Part shown: piece after piece, positions 1-8,294 of the stretch
Numbering within the stretch: the stretch's first letter is position 1
How the letters are laid out: every line of letters begins with the position of its first letter
NCBI RefSeq assembly: GCF_003217475.1
Contig: NZ_QJSP01000003.1
Location: 186,001-250,000, forward strand
From: Williamsia limnetica
Lineage (GTDB): Bacteria; Actinomycetota; Actinomycetes; Mycobacteriales; Mycobacteriaceae
DNA length: 64,000 nucleotides
Reading direction: 5' to 3'
Program-made: the position numbers and the translations under genes
Notes under the pieces: model-generated
The model's database searches: none
The model's input: only the letters and a program-made list of their open reading frames with translations
What the model was told of the DNA's origin: nothing

Positions 1-1139
1 GTCAGCAGCCGATTCGAGTGCTCACCGATACTCAGGGCCAGTTCGCTTCTCGTGGAGGTCATCGGGGTCAGCAGTGCCTTGTTGCGGGAGCGCCCGAGTT
101 CGCCGCCTGCAGCTCCCACCAAGGGCATTCCGGCGGTGTAGTCCCGCGGACCGACTGGCGCCACATGCGCGCCTTGCCTGGCCATCGCCGACGAGTACTG
201 CGAGGCGGGCGATTTCGTCCAGGTTCCCACCAGTACGCAGCCGACGACGTCACCGGCCACCTCTACGGATTCGTACTCGACCTCGACGGGTGACCCCGAG
301 GGCAAGGTGAGGGACGTCGGTTCGAAGCGGCAGTCGACCAGTGCGGCACGTACCGCCTCTGTCAGCACTGCGCTGTCGGATCCGTCGAGCGCGTTGGCGC
401 GCGGATCGAAGATCGTGTGATCACCTGCGGCGCCGATCGCGAACGTGCCGGTGCCGTGGACCCTGGCCGCCAACCGCGCCGAGGTTGCGCTCAAGGCAGT
501 GGATGGCCCCGCGATGAGGTCGGCGCCGACCTGTGCGGCCAGCGTTCTGGTGACGGCGGCAGCGAACTCGGCGACCGGCTGATCGGACACCAGGACGATC
601 GCACCGATCACCGCACCCGCGTCATCGATGACGGGTGCGGCGGACTCGTGGAGGCCGACGAGGTCGGGGTGGAAGTGTTCGGGGCCCGAGACCAGTGCAG
701 GCCTGCCCAAGCTGAGGGCAAGAGTGCCTGCGGACGTGCCGAACTCGCGCTCGGTGATCGAGAAGCCCTCGGCTACAGGCCAGGTGTCGAGGATCGCCGC
801 TACGGCAGACGTACCATCGTGCCGGCAGCGGACCACGGCGTGTGCGTCGATTGCGAGAATCGACGCCGGGATGGGCCCAGCTGTGGCGGACCACTGCGTC
901 ACCACCGCGCGTGCGACTCGGGTCAAGGGGGCGCCCGGGATGTCTCCGACGAAGCTGAGTTGCTTGTCGAGGCGATTGCCTTGGTGTCCGTTGTCGACGC
1001 ACCGGAGCCAGGAGTCGGCGATCTCTGGACTCACCTGGTCGGCCCACCGGCCGAGATCACCGTTTTCGACAACACTGAGTCGCGCAGCAGTGATCGCGGC
1101 ATCGGAGTGCACCACGCAAGCATAGGCTTCGTGGTGCAC
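1..1139 (-). CDS. GAF-domain transcriptional regulator, AcoR-like (partial, N-terminal part)
   Basis: An open frame of about 379 codons enters from the left edge on the minus strand. No stop is reached, so the C-terminus (expected helix-turn-helix) lies outside the window. The reading frame contains EIADSWLRCVDNG near residue 40, the typical start of AcoR/Fis-type activators that carry a GAF sensor, followed by a GAF-like stretch (FGTSAGTLALSLGRP, then a segment ending in GAIVLVSDQP). The chosen start is a GTG 10 bases after the stop of the upstream HNH gene; an earlier start would overlap that gene. The regulator presumably senses a small molecule, but nothing visible identifies the ligand. 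Transcription may depend on the SOS-controlled gene in front of it. Family assignment is moderate because the DNA-binding part is not visible. Confidence 0.65.
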   Translation of the reverse strand, partial: MHHEAYACVVHSDAAITAARLSVVENGDLGRWADQVSPEIADSWLRCVDNGHQGNRLDKQLSFVGDIPGAPLTRVARAVVTQWSATAGPIPASILAIDAHAVVRCRHDGTSAVAAILDTWPVAEGFSITEREFGTSAGTLALSLGRPALVSGPEHFHPDLVGLHESAAPVIDDAGAVIGAIVLVSDQPVAEFAAAVTRTLAAQVGADLIAGPSTALSATSARLAARVHGTGTFAIGAAGDHTIFDPRANALDGSDSAVLTEAVRAALVDCRFEPTSLTLPSGSPVEVEYESVEVAGDVVGCVLVGTWTKSPASQYSSAMARQGAHVAPVGPRDYTAGMPLVGAAGGELGRSRNKALLTPMTSTRSELALSIGEHSNRLL

Positions 1140-1149
1140 TCCGGCCGTC

Positions 1150-2922
1150 TCATTGTGAGAGCGGATCCGCGTCCGGCGGCGACTCATCCGGCGACGGTTC
1201 GCCTGGAGGATCTGGACTTTGACCGCTCAGTTCTCTGGTGCGTTGTTCGAGTTGGGCTTTGCGGCGTGCGAGCATGGCCTGCCGTGCTTCGATCAAGGCC
1301 TCGTCCGGGTGATGGGCACGGTTGACCCTCGGTGTGCGCTCGGGGTCCAGGAACGCCGGCGGTATCCAGGCACACCGGCCGGCGTCGGGCCCTTCGGTGA
1401 TCATCACCGTCTGCCACTGATGCTCCCCCGGCCCCACCAGCTTGTGGTGCTGCGGGCACGCCGGAGCCAGATGCGAAATATCGGTCAGCCCACCCAGCGC
1501 CCATTCGACGGTGTGGTGAGCCTCGGCCCACATCGCCGGGTTCGAACACCCACCGAACGAACAACCCCGGTGCGCAGCGAACATCGCGATACGTTGCGCT
1601 TCACTGGCCAACCGTTTCGCCCGACCCAGATACAACACTTCGTTGCTGTGGCTGGCGAACACCGCCAACGCCTTATCGCTACGCGCAGCGAGCTTGATGG
1701 CATCGCTGATCGGCAGCACCGTCCCGGTCGCGGTATAGACCAGCTCGTGGCCGTAGGGACGCGACGACCCACCAGCCAACGTCGGCAACCACTCCGGATC
1801 CTCCCAATGCGTCTCCGGGTCGGGATACGCACGCTCAGGCTCAGGCTCAGGCTCGGGCTGCGGCTCGGGCTCGGGCTGCGGCTCGGGCTCGGGCTGCGGC
1901 TCGGGCTCGGGCTCGGGCTGCGGTTCGGGCTCGGGTTTTGGCTCGGGGCGGGCGTCTGCTTGCTGCTTGCGTAGAGCCTGATCGAGTTGGTCTTTGGTCA
2001 TGTTGATGATCAACTGCACCGGCAACCCACGATGAGTCTTACCCAACTGCCCCGACTCAAGCAGATACATGAGCATTGCTTTGAGCGCATCATGATTGCG
2101 CTGCGACTGAGTACGAAGATCGTTGTCGGCCGCCGCCTGCAGAACCGCTGGGTCCACTGCTGGATCATCAGCGGCACCGGACGGGGACAGCTCATCGTCG
2201 GGGTTGTTCATCCCCGGCGCCGCCCACACCGCCAACATCACTTCCATCAGCGCTGTGGTCGTCGGATCCAGATGCCCGGCCACCTTCGCCATCAAATCCG
2301 TCGCCGGCCGACCCAAAGCCACACCACGCTTGCGCGCCCGATCACCATCATCAGCGAGGGTGCCGTCGGGATCGAAATAGTCCACGATCCGCTCACCGAT
2401 CGTCTTGACCTGCCCCGGCGGATACTTACTGCACAGATCCGCCAACGCCACCTCCGTGTTCGCGCGCTGCTCGGCACCGATCTTGTGCGGAATCGACGCC
2501 ATCACCTCGATCACCACACCGACATGATCAAGATCAATCACACCCGCAGCGAACAACTCAGCCGTCTCCGGGAACCGCGGGGCGATGACCTCACCACTGG
2601 GGGTCACCGACGGAGTCAACGCATCCATCGCCTCCACCCGCGCCCGCGCCGCACCCGGACGCATCCGCGTCAACGACGTCAACACCGCCGCTGGAGAGGA
2701 ACACCCCACCGTCGAATACGCCCGCCGCACAGACACATCCCGCAACACCGGCAAACTCGCTGACTGCAACCGCCGCGCCGCGATCTCCAACCGCTCAGTC
2801 AACCGCACACACTCAGAATCAGAGAACGCCGTCGAATCCAGCTCGGCCAACAACGCGATCGCAGCATCAAGCCCCGACACCGCAGCAACAACCGGCGAAT
2901 CAACAACAACACCCTCCGACAC
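1150..2922 (-). CDS. DUF222 / HNH endonuclease protein (13E12 repeat family)
   Basis: A 590-residue protein with an N-terminal DUF222 region and a C-terminal HNH nuclease motif: CSFGGCSNP, then AHHTVEWALGG and CPQHHKLVGPG. Between the two halves is a low-complexity proline/glutamate tract. The family corresponds to the 13E12 proteins of mycobacteria, which are multicopy, often LexA-controlled, and of unclear biological role. I chose a GTG start because a GGGAGGGGG ribosome site lies 5-6 bases upstream; a start at 2970 is also open. A perfect LexA box and a TATAGT -10 element precede the gene, so damage induction is likely. The Cys pairs and His residues expected for a metal-binding HNH fold are present, so the domain looks intact. 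Whether the protein is a mobile-element nuclease or a domesticated repair factor cannot be told from sequence. Confidence 0.88.
   Translation of the reverse strand: MSEGVVVDSPVVAAVSGLDAAIALLAELDSTAFSDSECVRLTERLEIAARRLQSASLPVLRDVSVRRAYSTVGCSSPAAVLTSLTRMRPGAARARVEAMDALTPSVTPSGEVIAPRFPETAELFAAGVIDLDHVGVVIEVMASIPHKIGAEQRANTEVALADLCSKYPPGQVKTIGERIVDYFDPDGTLADDGDRARKRGVALGRPATDLMAKVAGHLDPTTTALMEVMLAVWAAPGMNNPDDELSPSGAADDPAVDPAVLQAAADNDLRTQSQRNHDALKAMLMYLLESGQLGKTHRGLPVQLIINMTKDQLDQALRKQQADARPEPKPEPEPQPEPEPEPQPEPEPQPEPEPQPEPEPEPERAYPDPETHWEDPEWLPTLAGGSSRPYGHELVYTATGTVLPISDAIKLAARSDKALAVFASHSNEVLYLGRAKRLASEAQRIAMFAAHRGCSFGGCSNPAMWAEAHHTVEWALGGLTDISHLAPACPQHHKLVGPGEHQWQTVMITEGPDAGRCAWIPPAFLDPERTPRVNRAHHPDEALIEARQAMLARRKAQLEQRTRELSGQSPDPPGEPSPDESPPDADPLSQ
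1837..1960 (-). repeat. Pro-Glu-Gln coding repeat inside the HNH gene
   Basis: A tandem hexanucleotide-like array (ggctcg/ggctgc units on the plus strand) encodes an imperfect run of PEPE and PQPE units in the linker between DUF222 and the HNH domain. Such tracts are prone to slippage and probably form an extended linker; length variation between strains is likely. Confidence 0.9.
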
Positions 2923-3011
2923 AAAGACCCCCTCCCCAGGGAACCGAGAAACACACGCAGACAACAACAACCACTGATTGATTCGCCGTTCGATGAGTTT
3001 CTCTACTCGCT

Positions 3012-3017
3012 ACTATA
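3012..3017 (-). promoter_or_regulatory. Likely -10 element of the HNH gene
   Basis: The minus strand reads TATAGT here. A -35-like TTCGACA overlaps the LexA box about 16 bases upstream. Spacing and position relative to the GTG at 2922 fit a sigma-70-type promoter directly occluded by LexA. Confidence 0.6.
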
Positions 3018-3036
3018 CCCGGCAATCGCGAAGTTG

Positions 3037-3052
3037 TCGAACGCATGTTCGA
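3037..3052. promoter_or_regulatory. LexA (SOS) box
   Basis: The sequence TCGAACgcatGTTCGA is a perfect match to the actinobacterial LexA consensus TCGAAC-N4-GTTCGA. It overlaps the presumed -35 region of the HNH gene. SOS control of 13E12-family genes is documented in M. tuberculosis, so the site is probably functional. Confidence 0.9.
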
Positions 3053-3089
3053 ATACGTTCGTTGTCCTCAGCAATGTTTGATGAACGTG

Positions 3090-3893
3090 TCAGTTCAACT
3101 CGATGTCGGCTGCGACGTTCGGGTCCGAGATGTCGCGCCCAGCTTCGGCCGCCTTCTGATAGCGGCGATACAGATCGTAATCGAACTCGTCCCGGGTACG
3201 GCCGCGCGCCCAATATGGCAGTGCCAGAATCTGTTCCGTGGCGAAGCCCGCGGCGAGCGCTTCACGACGCAGCCGCGCCACCTCAGACACCTCTGCGCCG
3301 ATCCAGATCGTGGTGTCAGCCGGACTGGCATCGGCTTCGGCGGCGATGTCGCCCCACGGCCTTTCCTGTTGTTCCACGAATGCAGACACCGTGACACCCA
3401 CCGGCGCGTTCGATTTGATCGAGTCGATCGACGGACGCGCCGACAGATCGCCGATGGCGACGATCTTGGTGTGCGTAGAGGGAACCTGCAGCTCGTTCTT
3501 GAATCCGATGAGTCCGATCCGGTCCCCGACCGCGACTCGATAGAGCCAGCTACCCGGCAGGTCCAAATCGAGCACGTCACAGGCGATGCGGCCTGCCTTC
3601 CGATCGACCTCGCTTGCCGTGTACGTGCGCAGAATCGGGCGCTTGGGATCACTCTCCCAGCCGGAATCCGCGAGATTGTTCGAGTCGAAGCCCGGCAGCG
3701 TCACGGGGTAATCGGGCGCCCGCGGGACGAACAGCTTGAGAGCCGGCGCCATACCTGTGGTCGTCACGATGTCTCGAAGCTCGGGCGCCTGCACGATCAA
3801 TCGGTGGAAGCGCGAGTCGATCTCGTCTAGTCCCTCGACGGTCACCATCGTCATGACCATGCCATTGGTGAGCCTGTGCGTCTGTGTTGTCAT
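3090..3893 (-). CDS. Siderophore-interacting protein / FAD-dependent ferric reductase
   Basis: A 267-residue protein of the siderophore-interacting (SIP, ViuB-like) family, expected to reduce ferric siderophores in the cytoplasm with an FAD and NAD(P)H. Visible family marks are the RTYTASEVD FAD-binding segment near residue 90, DLPGSWLYR and GDRIGLIG of the flavodoxin-reductase fold, and a C-terminal YWARGRTRDEFD segment, which is highly typical of SIP proteins. The ATG at 3893 was chosen because GGGAGG lies 5 bases upstream; an in-frame extension to 3998 lacks support and would cross a hairpin. No iron-box (IdeR/DtxR site) was recognised upstream. It stands alone, with the porin genes behind it separated by a terminator. 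Confidence 0.85.
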   Translation of the reverse strand: MTTQTHRLTNGMVMTMVTVEGLDEIDSRFHRLIVQAPELRDIVTTTGMAPALKLFVPRAPDYPVTLPGFDSNNLADSGWESDPKRPILRTYTASEVDRKAGRIACDVLDLDLPGSWLYRVAVGDRIGLIGFKNELQVPSTHTKIVAIGDLSARPSIDSIKSNAPVGVTVSAFVEQQERPWGDIAAEADASPADTTIWIGAEVSEVARLRREALAAGFATEQILALPYWARGRTRDEFDYDLYRRYQKAAEAGRDISDPNVAADIELN

Positions 3894-3954
3894 GTGGCCT
3901 CCCAAGCAGGCAACCTCATGGACGTCTCCACCATGGGAACACGCCCGGAAACGA

Positions 3955-3990
3955 CGAAAGCCGGAACACCTTGCGGTGCTCCGGCTTTCG
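3955..3990 (-). terminator. Hairpin terminator after the porin pair
   Basis: Two 16-base arms (CGAAAGCCGGAACACC and GGTGCTCCGGCTTTCG, one mismatch) flank a 4-base loop. It lies 36 bases beyond the stop of the promoter-distal porin and in front of the siderophore-interacting gene, so it probably insulates the two. Confidence 0.75.
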
Positions 3991-4025
3991 CCAATCATGC
4001 GGTGATTACAACAGCAATGCTGCTA

Positions 4026-4673
4026 TCAGCCGATGCTGAAAGGCTTGCCGTACAGGGTCACGATGCCCGTGGTGGACTCCGTCTCGACGGTGACCTTCAC
4101 GAAGGCCTTGGCCTCGGCGAATCCGGCACAGCTGTCGATCTGGAAGGTTTCCTGGCTGTATGCCAGGCCGCCCGTGGCGCCTTCGAAGTCAAAGCCGGTG
4201 TTGTTGCCATCTTCGTCCGAGAAGAACGCAACGTAGGTGGCCTCACCGGGAGCAAGCGAGAAGCCCGCCTCGGCTCCGGCTTCGGGTTCGCCGACCGCGA
4301 TTCCCGTTTCGGTCAGCGCGCCGCCGATACCGCCCGTTGCACCGGCGTTTGCGCCGAAGTTGAGCTGGCAGCCGACGATGTAACCGGCTTCGATGTTGCC
4401 GCCTTCGGCGCCACCGGCGACGTCGACCTTGATCTTGCCGTTCAGCCACACGTTACGGCTGGTCGGGATGGCAGCCATCGACGGAGTGATGTTGACCGAC
4501 TCGCCGAACAGCGACACGGTGACCGCGGTGCCGTCGTCGAGGACCTGGGTGGTCTTGCCACCAGGCAGCGGGCCCGCAGCAGCAGCGCCGGCTCCCATGG
4601 TTGCGAGCGCAACAGCCGTGACGCCGCTGATGGCGGCGGCGGCGGCGATACGACGCGAAGTGGTGTTCTTCAT
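4026..4673 (-). CDS. MspA-family outer-membrane porin, copy 1
   Basis: A 215-residue secreted protein. Residues 1-33 form a Sec signal peptide (MKNTTSRR, hydrophobic Ala-rich core, cleavage near AAAAG), followed by GPLPGG. The mature part has the alternating small/hydrophobic pattern of a beta-barrel, an AGYIVGCQLNFG strand and the ending LYGKPFSIG, which matches the C-terminus of MspA-type porins. These form octameric channels through the mycomembrane for small hydrophilic solutes. The start was set at the ATG preceded by AAGGGGA, not at an upstream in-frame codon. It lies downstream of a second porin gene in the same direction, 76 bases apart, and is followed by a hairpin terminator. Overall divergence from classical MspA is high, but signal, length and C-terminus agree. 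Confidence 0.82.
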   Translation of the reverse strand: MKNTTSRRIAAAAAISGVTAVALATMGAGAAAAGPLPGGKTTQVLDDGTAVTVSLFGESVNITPSMAAIPTSRNVWLNGKIKVDVAGGAEGGNIEAGYIVGCQLNFGANAGATGGIGGALTETGIAVGEPEAGAEAGFSLAPGEATYVAFFSDEDGNNTGFDFEGATGGLAYSQETFQIDSCAGFAEAKAFVKVTVETESTTGIVTLYGKPFSIG

Positions 4674-4749
4674 GATTCCCCTTACGGAAATATCAATCTG
4701 CTTGCGGCAGATAAAGTTCAAAGATTTGAGGGTGGGTTATCTGCCGAAA

Positions 4750-5355
4750 TCAGTTCAGGCTGAACGGAGCACCGTACAGGGTCGACTTGATGACGTAGTC
4801 ACCGGAGGTCGTCACCGTCGAGAACGCACGAGCCTGGGCGTAACCGCCACACTGCTGAACGTCGATGCCCTGGTTCTTGTACTGGATCGAAACGTCGTTG
4901 CCGTCGAACTCTTTGCTTCCGAGGGAAACGAAAGCTGCCTCGCCCGGGTTCAGCGGCACCGAGATCGAGCCGGCGAGTCCGCCTGCTGCGCCGAGGATGT
5001 CGAGGCTGCCGCTCAGGCCGCCTTCGAGTCCGGTGATGTCGATCTGGCAGCCGACGATGTAGCCGGTGGTCAGAACGCCTGCAGCGCCGCCCGAGTAGAC
5101 CTTCACCTTGCCGTTGACCTCAGCCGCACGGCCAGCGCCATTGTTGGCGACCGACGGGACCGGGTACGCGCTCTCGTTGCTGCGCTCGAGCTTGATGACG
5201 GTGCCATCGACACCCTCGGTCACCTTGCTGTTGCCGGGCAGCGGTCCGGCGGCGGCATTGCCGGCGCCCATGCTTGCCAGTCCAAGGGCCGCAACGGCGG
5301 TAATGGCGCCAACACCGACGACTCGGCGCAGGCCGAACATGCTCATCTTGCTCAT
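4750..5355 (-). CDS. MspA-family outer-membrane porin, copy 2
   Basis: A 201-residue paralogue of the downstream porin. It has a signal peptide of about 35 residues (MSKMSMFGLRR, hydrophobic core, GNAAAG cleavage region), the same GPLPGN motif after cleavage, the TTGYIVGCQIDI strand and the ending LYGAPFSLN. The mature proteins share layout but not close sequence, so this is an old tandem duplication or two specialised subunits of a hetero-oligomeric channel. The start ATG has AGGGA a few bases upstream; a second in-frame ATG three codons later is possible. It is the promoter-proximal gene of the pair, facing a non-coding stretch of nearly 400 bases upstream. Confidence 0.82.
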   Translation of the reverse strand: MSKMSMFGLRRVVGVGAITAVAALGLASMGAGNAAAGPLPGNSKVTEGVDGTVIKLERSNESAYPVPSVANNGAGRAAEVNGKVKVYSGGAAGVLTTGYIVGCQIDITGLEGGLSGSLDILGAAGGLAGSISVPLNPGEAAFVSLGSKEFDGNDVSIQYKNQGIDVQQCGGYAQARAFSTVTTSGDYVIKSTLYGAPFSLN

Positions 5356-5738
5356 TCGTTCCCTCTCACAGGATTGCTGTGTAATCCAAGCTCAACCAAA
5401 TCGTGAGCTTGAAGTGACCAACTGGTTCGACGGAATCCTCTATGGGAATAGTTAACGGGCGGGTATGCCCGAGGTTTCCCAATTGTTAATTCCAGCCGAA
5501 CTTTTGGCCACACCGCGATCGCCATTGGGGACGAGTCACGGGACACGTCCAGCCCCCGCACTGGTACTGGAAGTATCGAGCCGAACGTTAGTGTGCTGAC
5601 CGACCGCAAGCAACAGTTAGCGAAGAGCGTGTTCAAAAAGCAAAGATCCGCTGTACTGGACAGCGGATCTTTGGTAGTGCAGAACATTCAGTGATTTATC
5701 AGGAAAACCCCAGGACCGGCCTGTAACCGAAATGCTAT
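5356..5738. other. Intergenic region upstream of the porins
   Basis: About 380 bases with no convincing gene. It holds a strong hairpin terminator near 5641-5673 belonging to the operon on the right, and an AT-richer stretch at 5440-5500 that may carry the porin promoter. The one short minus-strand frame here has neither a ribosome site nor protein-like composition. Confidence 0.6.
5641..5673 (-). terminator. Intrinsic terminator of the mprAB-pepD-moaB2 operon
   Basis: Perfect 13-base arms (CAAAGATCCGCTG / CAGCGGATCTTTG) around a 7-base loop, followed on the minus strand by a T-rich run (GCTTTTTG). This is a textbook rho-independent terminator for transcripts coming from the right. Confidence 0.88.
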
Positions 5739-5924
5739 TCAGCCGTGATGCGGTGGGCGATTCTCCAAAAACCATTCATCGCTTTGCATATCCTCACCTG
5801 TGTGACCTTCGTCACTGCGACCGAGTGATCGCTCATCGCGCGTGGTCGCGGGCAGATCGTCGCCAAAAATCTTCTCTAACTCCGCGCGTTCCTTACTTCG
5901 CTTGGCTATCGAAGGATCTGGCAT
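5739..5924 (-). CDS. Small hypothetical protein, last gene of the mpr operon
   Basis: A 61-residue charged protein beginning MPDPSIAKRSKERAELEKIFG and ending SDEWFLENRPPHHG. I believe similar short proteins with a W-x3-x-PPHH tail occur next to moaB2 in related genera, but this is recollection, not a search. It starts 9 bases after moaB2 and is followed, 66 bases on, by an intrinsic terminator, which supports translation as part of the operon. There is no signal peptide, membrane segment or Cys. The N-terminal part looks like a short amphipathic helix. Function unknown. Confidence 0.6.
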   Translation of the reverse strand: MPDPSIAKRSKERAELEKIFGDDLPATTRDERSLGRSDEGHTGEDMQSDEWFLENRPPHHG

Positions 5925-5933
5925 GACGGTCTC

Positions 5934-6638
5934 TCAGAAGTCGCTGATCGAGGTGATGACGTGCTTGGCCATGGGCGTGATGGTGGCCATCCCATCCCGG
6001 ACCGCAGCCCGGGAGTTCGCCAGATTGACCACAATTGTTTGCCCGGAGATGCCCGCGAGACCACGAGACAGACCCGCGTCCATCGCACCGGCGGCCAAAC
6101 CCGAACTGCGCAACGCCTCTTCGATCCCCGGCAGCTTGCGGTCGAGCAGATCCGCAGTGGCCTCAGGGGTCACGTCGCGTCCGGCAACACCGACGCCACC
6201 CACGGAGATCACGAGATCGACACCTCCGATGACGGCGGTGTTGAGGGCGTTGCGGATCTCGACCTCATCGGACTCCACCGCGACCACTGCGTCGACGTGG
6301 AAGCCCGCTTCTTCGAGCAATTCCTTCACCAACGGCCCGATCAGACTCTGATCCTCACCGTGCGCCGCACGATCGTCGACGATCACGACCAGGGCTCGGC
6401 CCAGGTCCTCGTCAGCCAGGTTCAATGACCTCATCCGCAATCCTTCCGCTTCGATCTCCTCGGCGCGGACAGCGAGCTGTTCGGCCGCAGCATCTGCGGC
6501 CACAACATCCGCCTCCCCGATCACCATCGCGGAGATGTCAACATCTCCGAAAGGAACTGTATCGGGCGGGGTGATGGTCACGGTCCTCAGTCGGGTTGCG
6601 ACACCATCACGGGATTTTTCAGAGTCTGGCGATTTCAC
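5934..6638 (-). CDS. moaB2: MoaB/Mog-fold molybdopterin-type protein (MoaB2-like)
   Basis: A 234-residue protein. From about residue 80 it has the MoaB/MogA fold: ALVVIVDDRAAHGEDQSL, then DLVISVGGVGVAGRDVTPEA, the conserved phosphate/substrate loop (usually GGTG, here GGVG), followed by LPGIEEALRSSG. An N-terminal extension of about 75 residues precedes it. MoaB2 follows mprA-mprB-pepD in M. tuberculosis (Rv0984), and the order is the same here. The start is a GTG with GGAGGAC 8-9 bases upstream, directly after the pepD stop. Strict molybdenum-cofactor activity is doubtful for this subgroup; the replaced Thr in the loop hints at altered chemistry. Confidence 0.85.
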   Translation of the reverse strand: MKSPDSEKSRDGVATRLRTVTITPPDTVPFGDVDISAMVIGEADVVAADAAAEQLAVRAEEIEAEGLRMRSLNLADEDLGRALVVIVDDRAAHGEDQSLIGPLVKELLEEAGFHVDAVVAVESDEVEIRNALNTAVIGGVDLVISVGGVGVAGRDVTPEATADLLDRKLPGIEEALRSSGLAAGAMDAGLSRGLAGISGQTIVVNLANSRAAVRDGMATITPMAKHVITSISDF

Positions 6639-6641
6639 GGG

Positions 6642-8294
6642 CTAACGTCCTCCGGTGTCCAAGGTGTCGAGCGTGACTTGAGCGGTCTTTTCCTGGCCGT
6701 TCACCTCATAGGTGATCTCCACACTGTCGCCGGGCGCGTGTGAGCGCACAGCAGCGATGAGAGCGTCACCTGATGGGATGACCCGGTCGTCGAGTTTGGT
6801 GACCAGCGCACCGTTGGGGATGCCGGCCTTCGACGCGGCTCCCCCCGAGGTGACCTCGCTGATCAAGGCGCCGGGATCATCGGCCGACGGTGCACCCGAG
6901 CGCACCGAGACCCCGAGACCGGCCTGCGTGGCCTTGCCGTTCTGTTCCAGTTCGTTGGCGATACGCATGGCCTGATCGATGGGGATCGCGAAGCCGAGGC
7001 CGATGCTGCCGCCGGTCTGTCCTTCGGAGAGGCTGGCGATGGCCGAGTTCACGCCGATCAGCGCGCCGTTGGCGTTGACCAGTGCGCCACCGGAGTTACC
7101 GGGGTTGATGGCCGCGTCGGTCTGGATGGCGTCGATGACCGACGCCTGTCCGTCGCCTTCACCACGGGTGGACACCGGGCGGTTGAGCGCGCTGATGATG
7201 CCGGTGGTGACCGTGCCGTTGAGTCCGAGCGGCGAACCGATCGCGATGACTTCCTGTCCCACGGTCAGGTTGTTGGACGTGCCGACCTCGATCGGGGTCA
7301 GCCCGGTCTTGTTGACCTTGATGACCGCGATGTCCGAGATCTGGTCAGCGCCAACTATTTCTGCGTCAGCAGTGCTGCCATCGCTGAAGGTGACCGTCAG
7401 CTTCGGCGAGCCGCCCGCACCCGAGACGACGTGGTTGTTGGTCAGGATGGTGCCGTCCTCGGTGAGCACGATGCCCGAACCGGAACCGGACGCCTGGCTG
7501 CCCTGCACCTCGATGGAGACAACCGACGGCGTGACCTTCTGAGCAACCGCCTGAGTAGACCCGGCGGGGGCCTGCACCGGCTGGGTGTTGTTGCGGTCGC
7601 CGCCGAGCACGCTGTCACTGTTGGAGCTCGAGTTGGAGGCGTTGTCGCTCACATTGGCGCCGACAACTCCGCCGACACCGCCGGCCACCAGGACCAAAGC
7701 GACTGCCGCAGCGACCAATCCGGCCTTCGCTCCACCGGTGCGTCCGGTTTTCGGGTTGGACTGGGCCGGCGCGTAGGTCTGCGGTCCGCCGCCGTACGGA
7801 TTGCTGTCCCCGGCGCCGAGGCTGGGGAACGAGTTGGTGCCGGGTCCCGAGGTGCCCTGGGTGTAACCGGAGTAGGGCGTGGACTGGCCGTACCGACCCG
7901 CATAGGGGTCCTGGGCGCCGTAGGCGTACCCGGCCTGCTGGCCCGGGGCCGACTGCTGGCCGGTCGCCGGGCGGCCGTACGGGTTCTGGGTCGACTGGCC
8001 GAAGCCCTGCGTTCCGAGATTGGTGGTCGGCTCCCCGGCGGCGGGCTGCTGGCCTGCCGGGCGGGGGTCGAACGACGACGTCCGACCGTAAGGGTTGCCT
8101 GGCGCAGACTCGGCAGCATCCTCGTGCCTGCCGAACTGCTCTGTGGGATGCGGCTGCCCCTGCTGTCCGGGCTGTCCCTGCTGTCCGGCCTGTCCCGGCT
8201 GTGCCTGCTGCCCCGATTGTGCCTGCTGTCCAGATTGTGCACCGAACCCTTCGCCGTCACCGGTTCCGCGCTCGTTGTCGTTGTTGCCGACCAT
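6642..8294 (-). CDS. pepD: HtrA-like membrane-anchored serine protease PepD
   Basis: A protein of about 550 residues. Residues 1-180 are a Gly/Gln/Pro-rich cytoplasmic tail, followed by one membrane helix (AGLVAAAVALVLVAGGVGGV), then a trypsin-like domain with the triad His in TNNHVV (about 288), Asp in SDIAVI (about 321) and Ser in GNSGGA (about 401), and a C-terminal PDZ domain. It is an extracytoplasmic quality-control protease; in mycobacteria pepD (Rv0983) is under MprA control and acts in envelope stress. Its place right after mprB fits. The start is uncertain: the ATG at 8294 has GGAGG only two bases upstream, and the frame is open to 8435. Confidence 0.92.
   Translation of the reverse strand: MVGNNDNERGTGDGEGFGAQSGQQAQSGQQAQPGQAGQQGQPGQQGQPHPTEQFGRHEDAAESAPGNPYGRTSSFDPRPAGQQPAAGEPTTNLGTQGFGQSTQNPYGRPATGQQSAPGQQAGYAYGAQDPYAGRYGQSTPYSGYTQGTSGPGTNSFPSLGAGDSNPYGGGPQTYAPAQSNPKTGRTGGAKAGLVAAAVALVLVAGGVGGVVGANVSDNASNSSSNSDSVLGGDRNNTQPVQAPAGSTQAVAQKVTPSVVSIEVQGSQASGSGSGIVLTEDGTILTNNHVVSGAGGSPKLTVTFSDGSTADAEIVGADQISDIAVIKVNKTGLTPIEVGTSNNLTVGQEVIAIGSPLGLNGTVTTGIISALNRPVSTRGEGDGQASVIDAIQTDAAINPGNSGGALVNANGALIGVNSAIASLSEGQTGGSIGLGFAIPIDQAMRIANELEQNGKATQAGLGVSVRSGAPSADDPGALISEVTSGGAASKAGIPNGALVTKLDDRVIPSGDALIAAVRSHAPGDSVEITYEVNGQEKTAQVTLDTLDTGGR

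Noticed and set aside
1837-1960. CRISPR-like short repeat array
   Set aside because: The repeats are in frame, have no unique spacers and encode a Pro-Glu linker in the HNH protein.
5352-5687. Minus-strand frame of 111 codons upstream of the porins
   Set aside because: It runs through the intrinsic terminator at 5641-5673, has no ribosome site and a Cys/Ser-rich composition unlike its neighbours.
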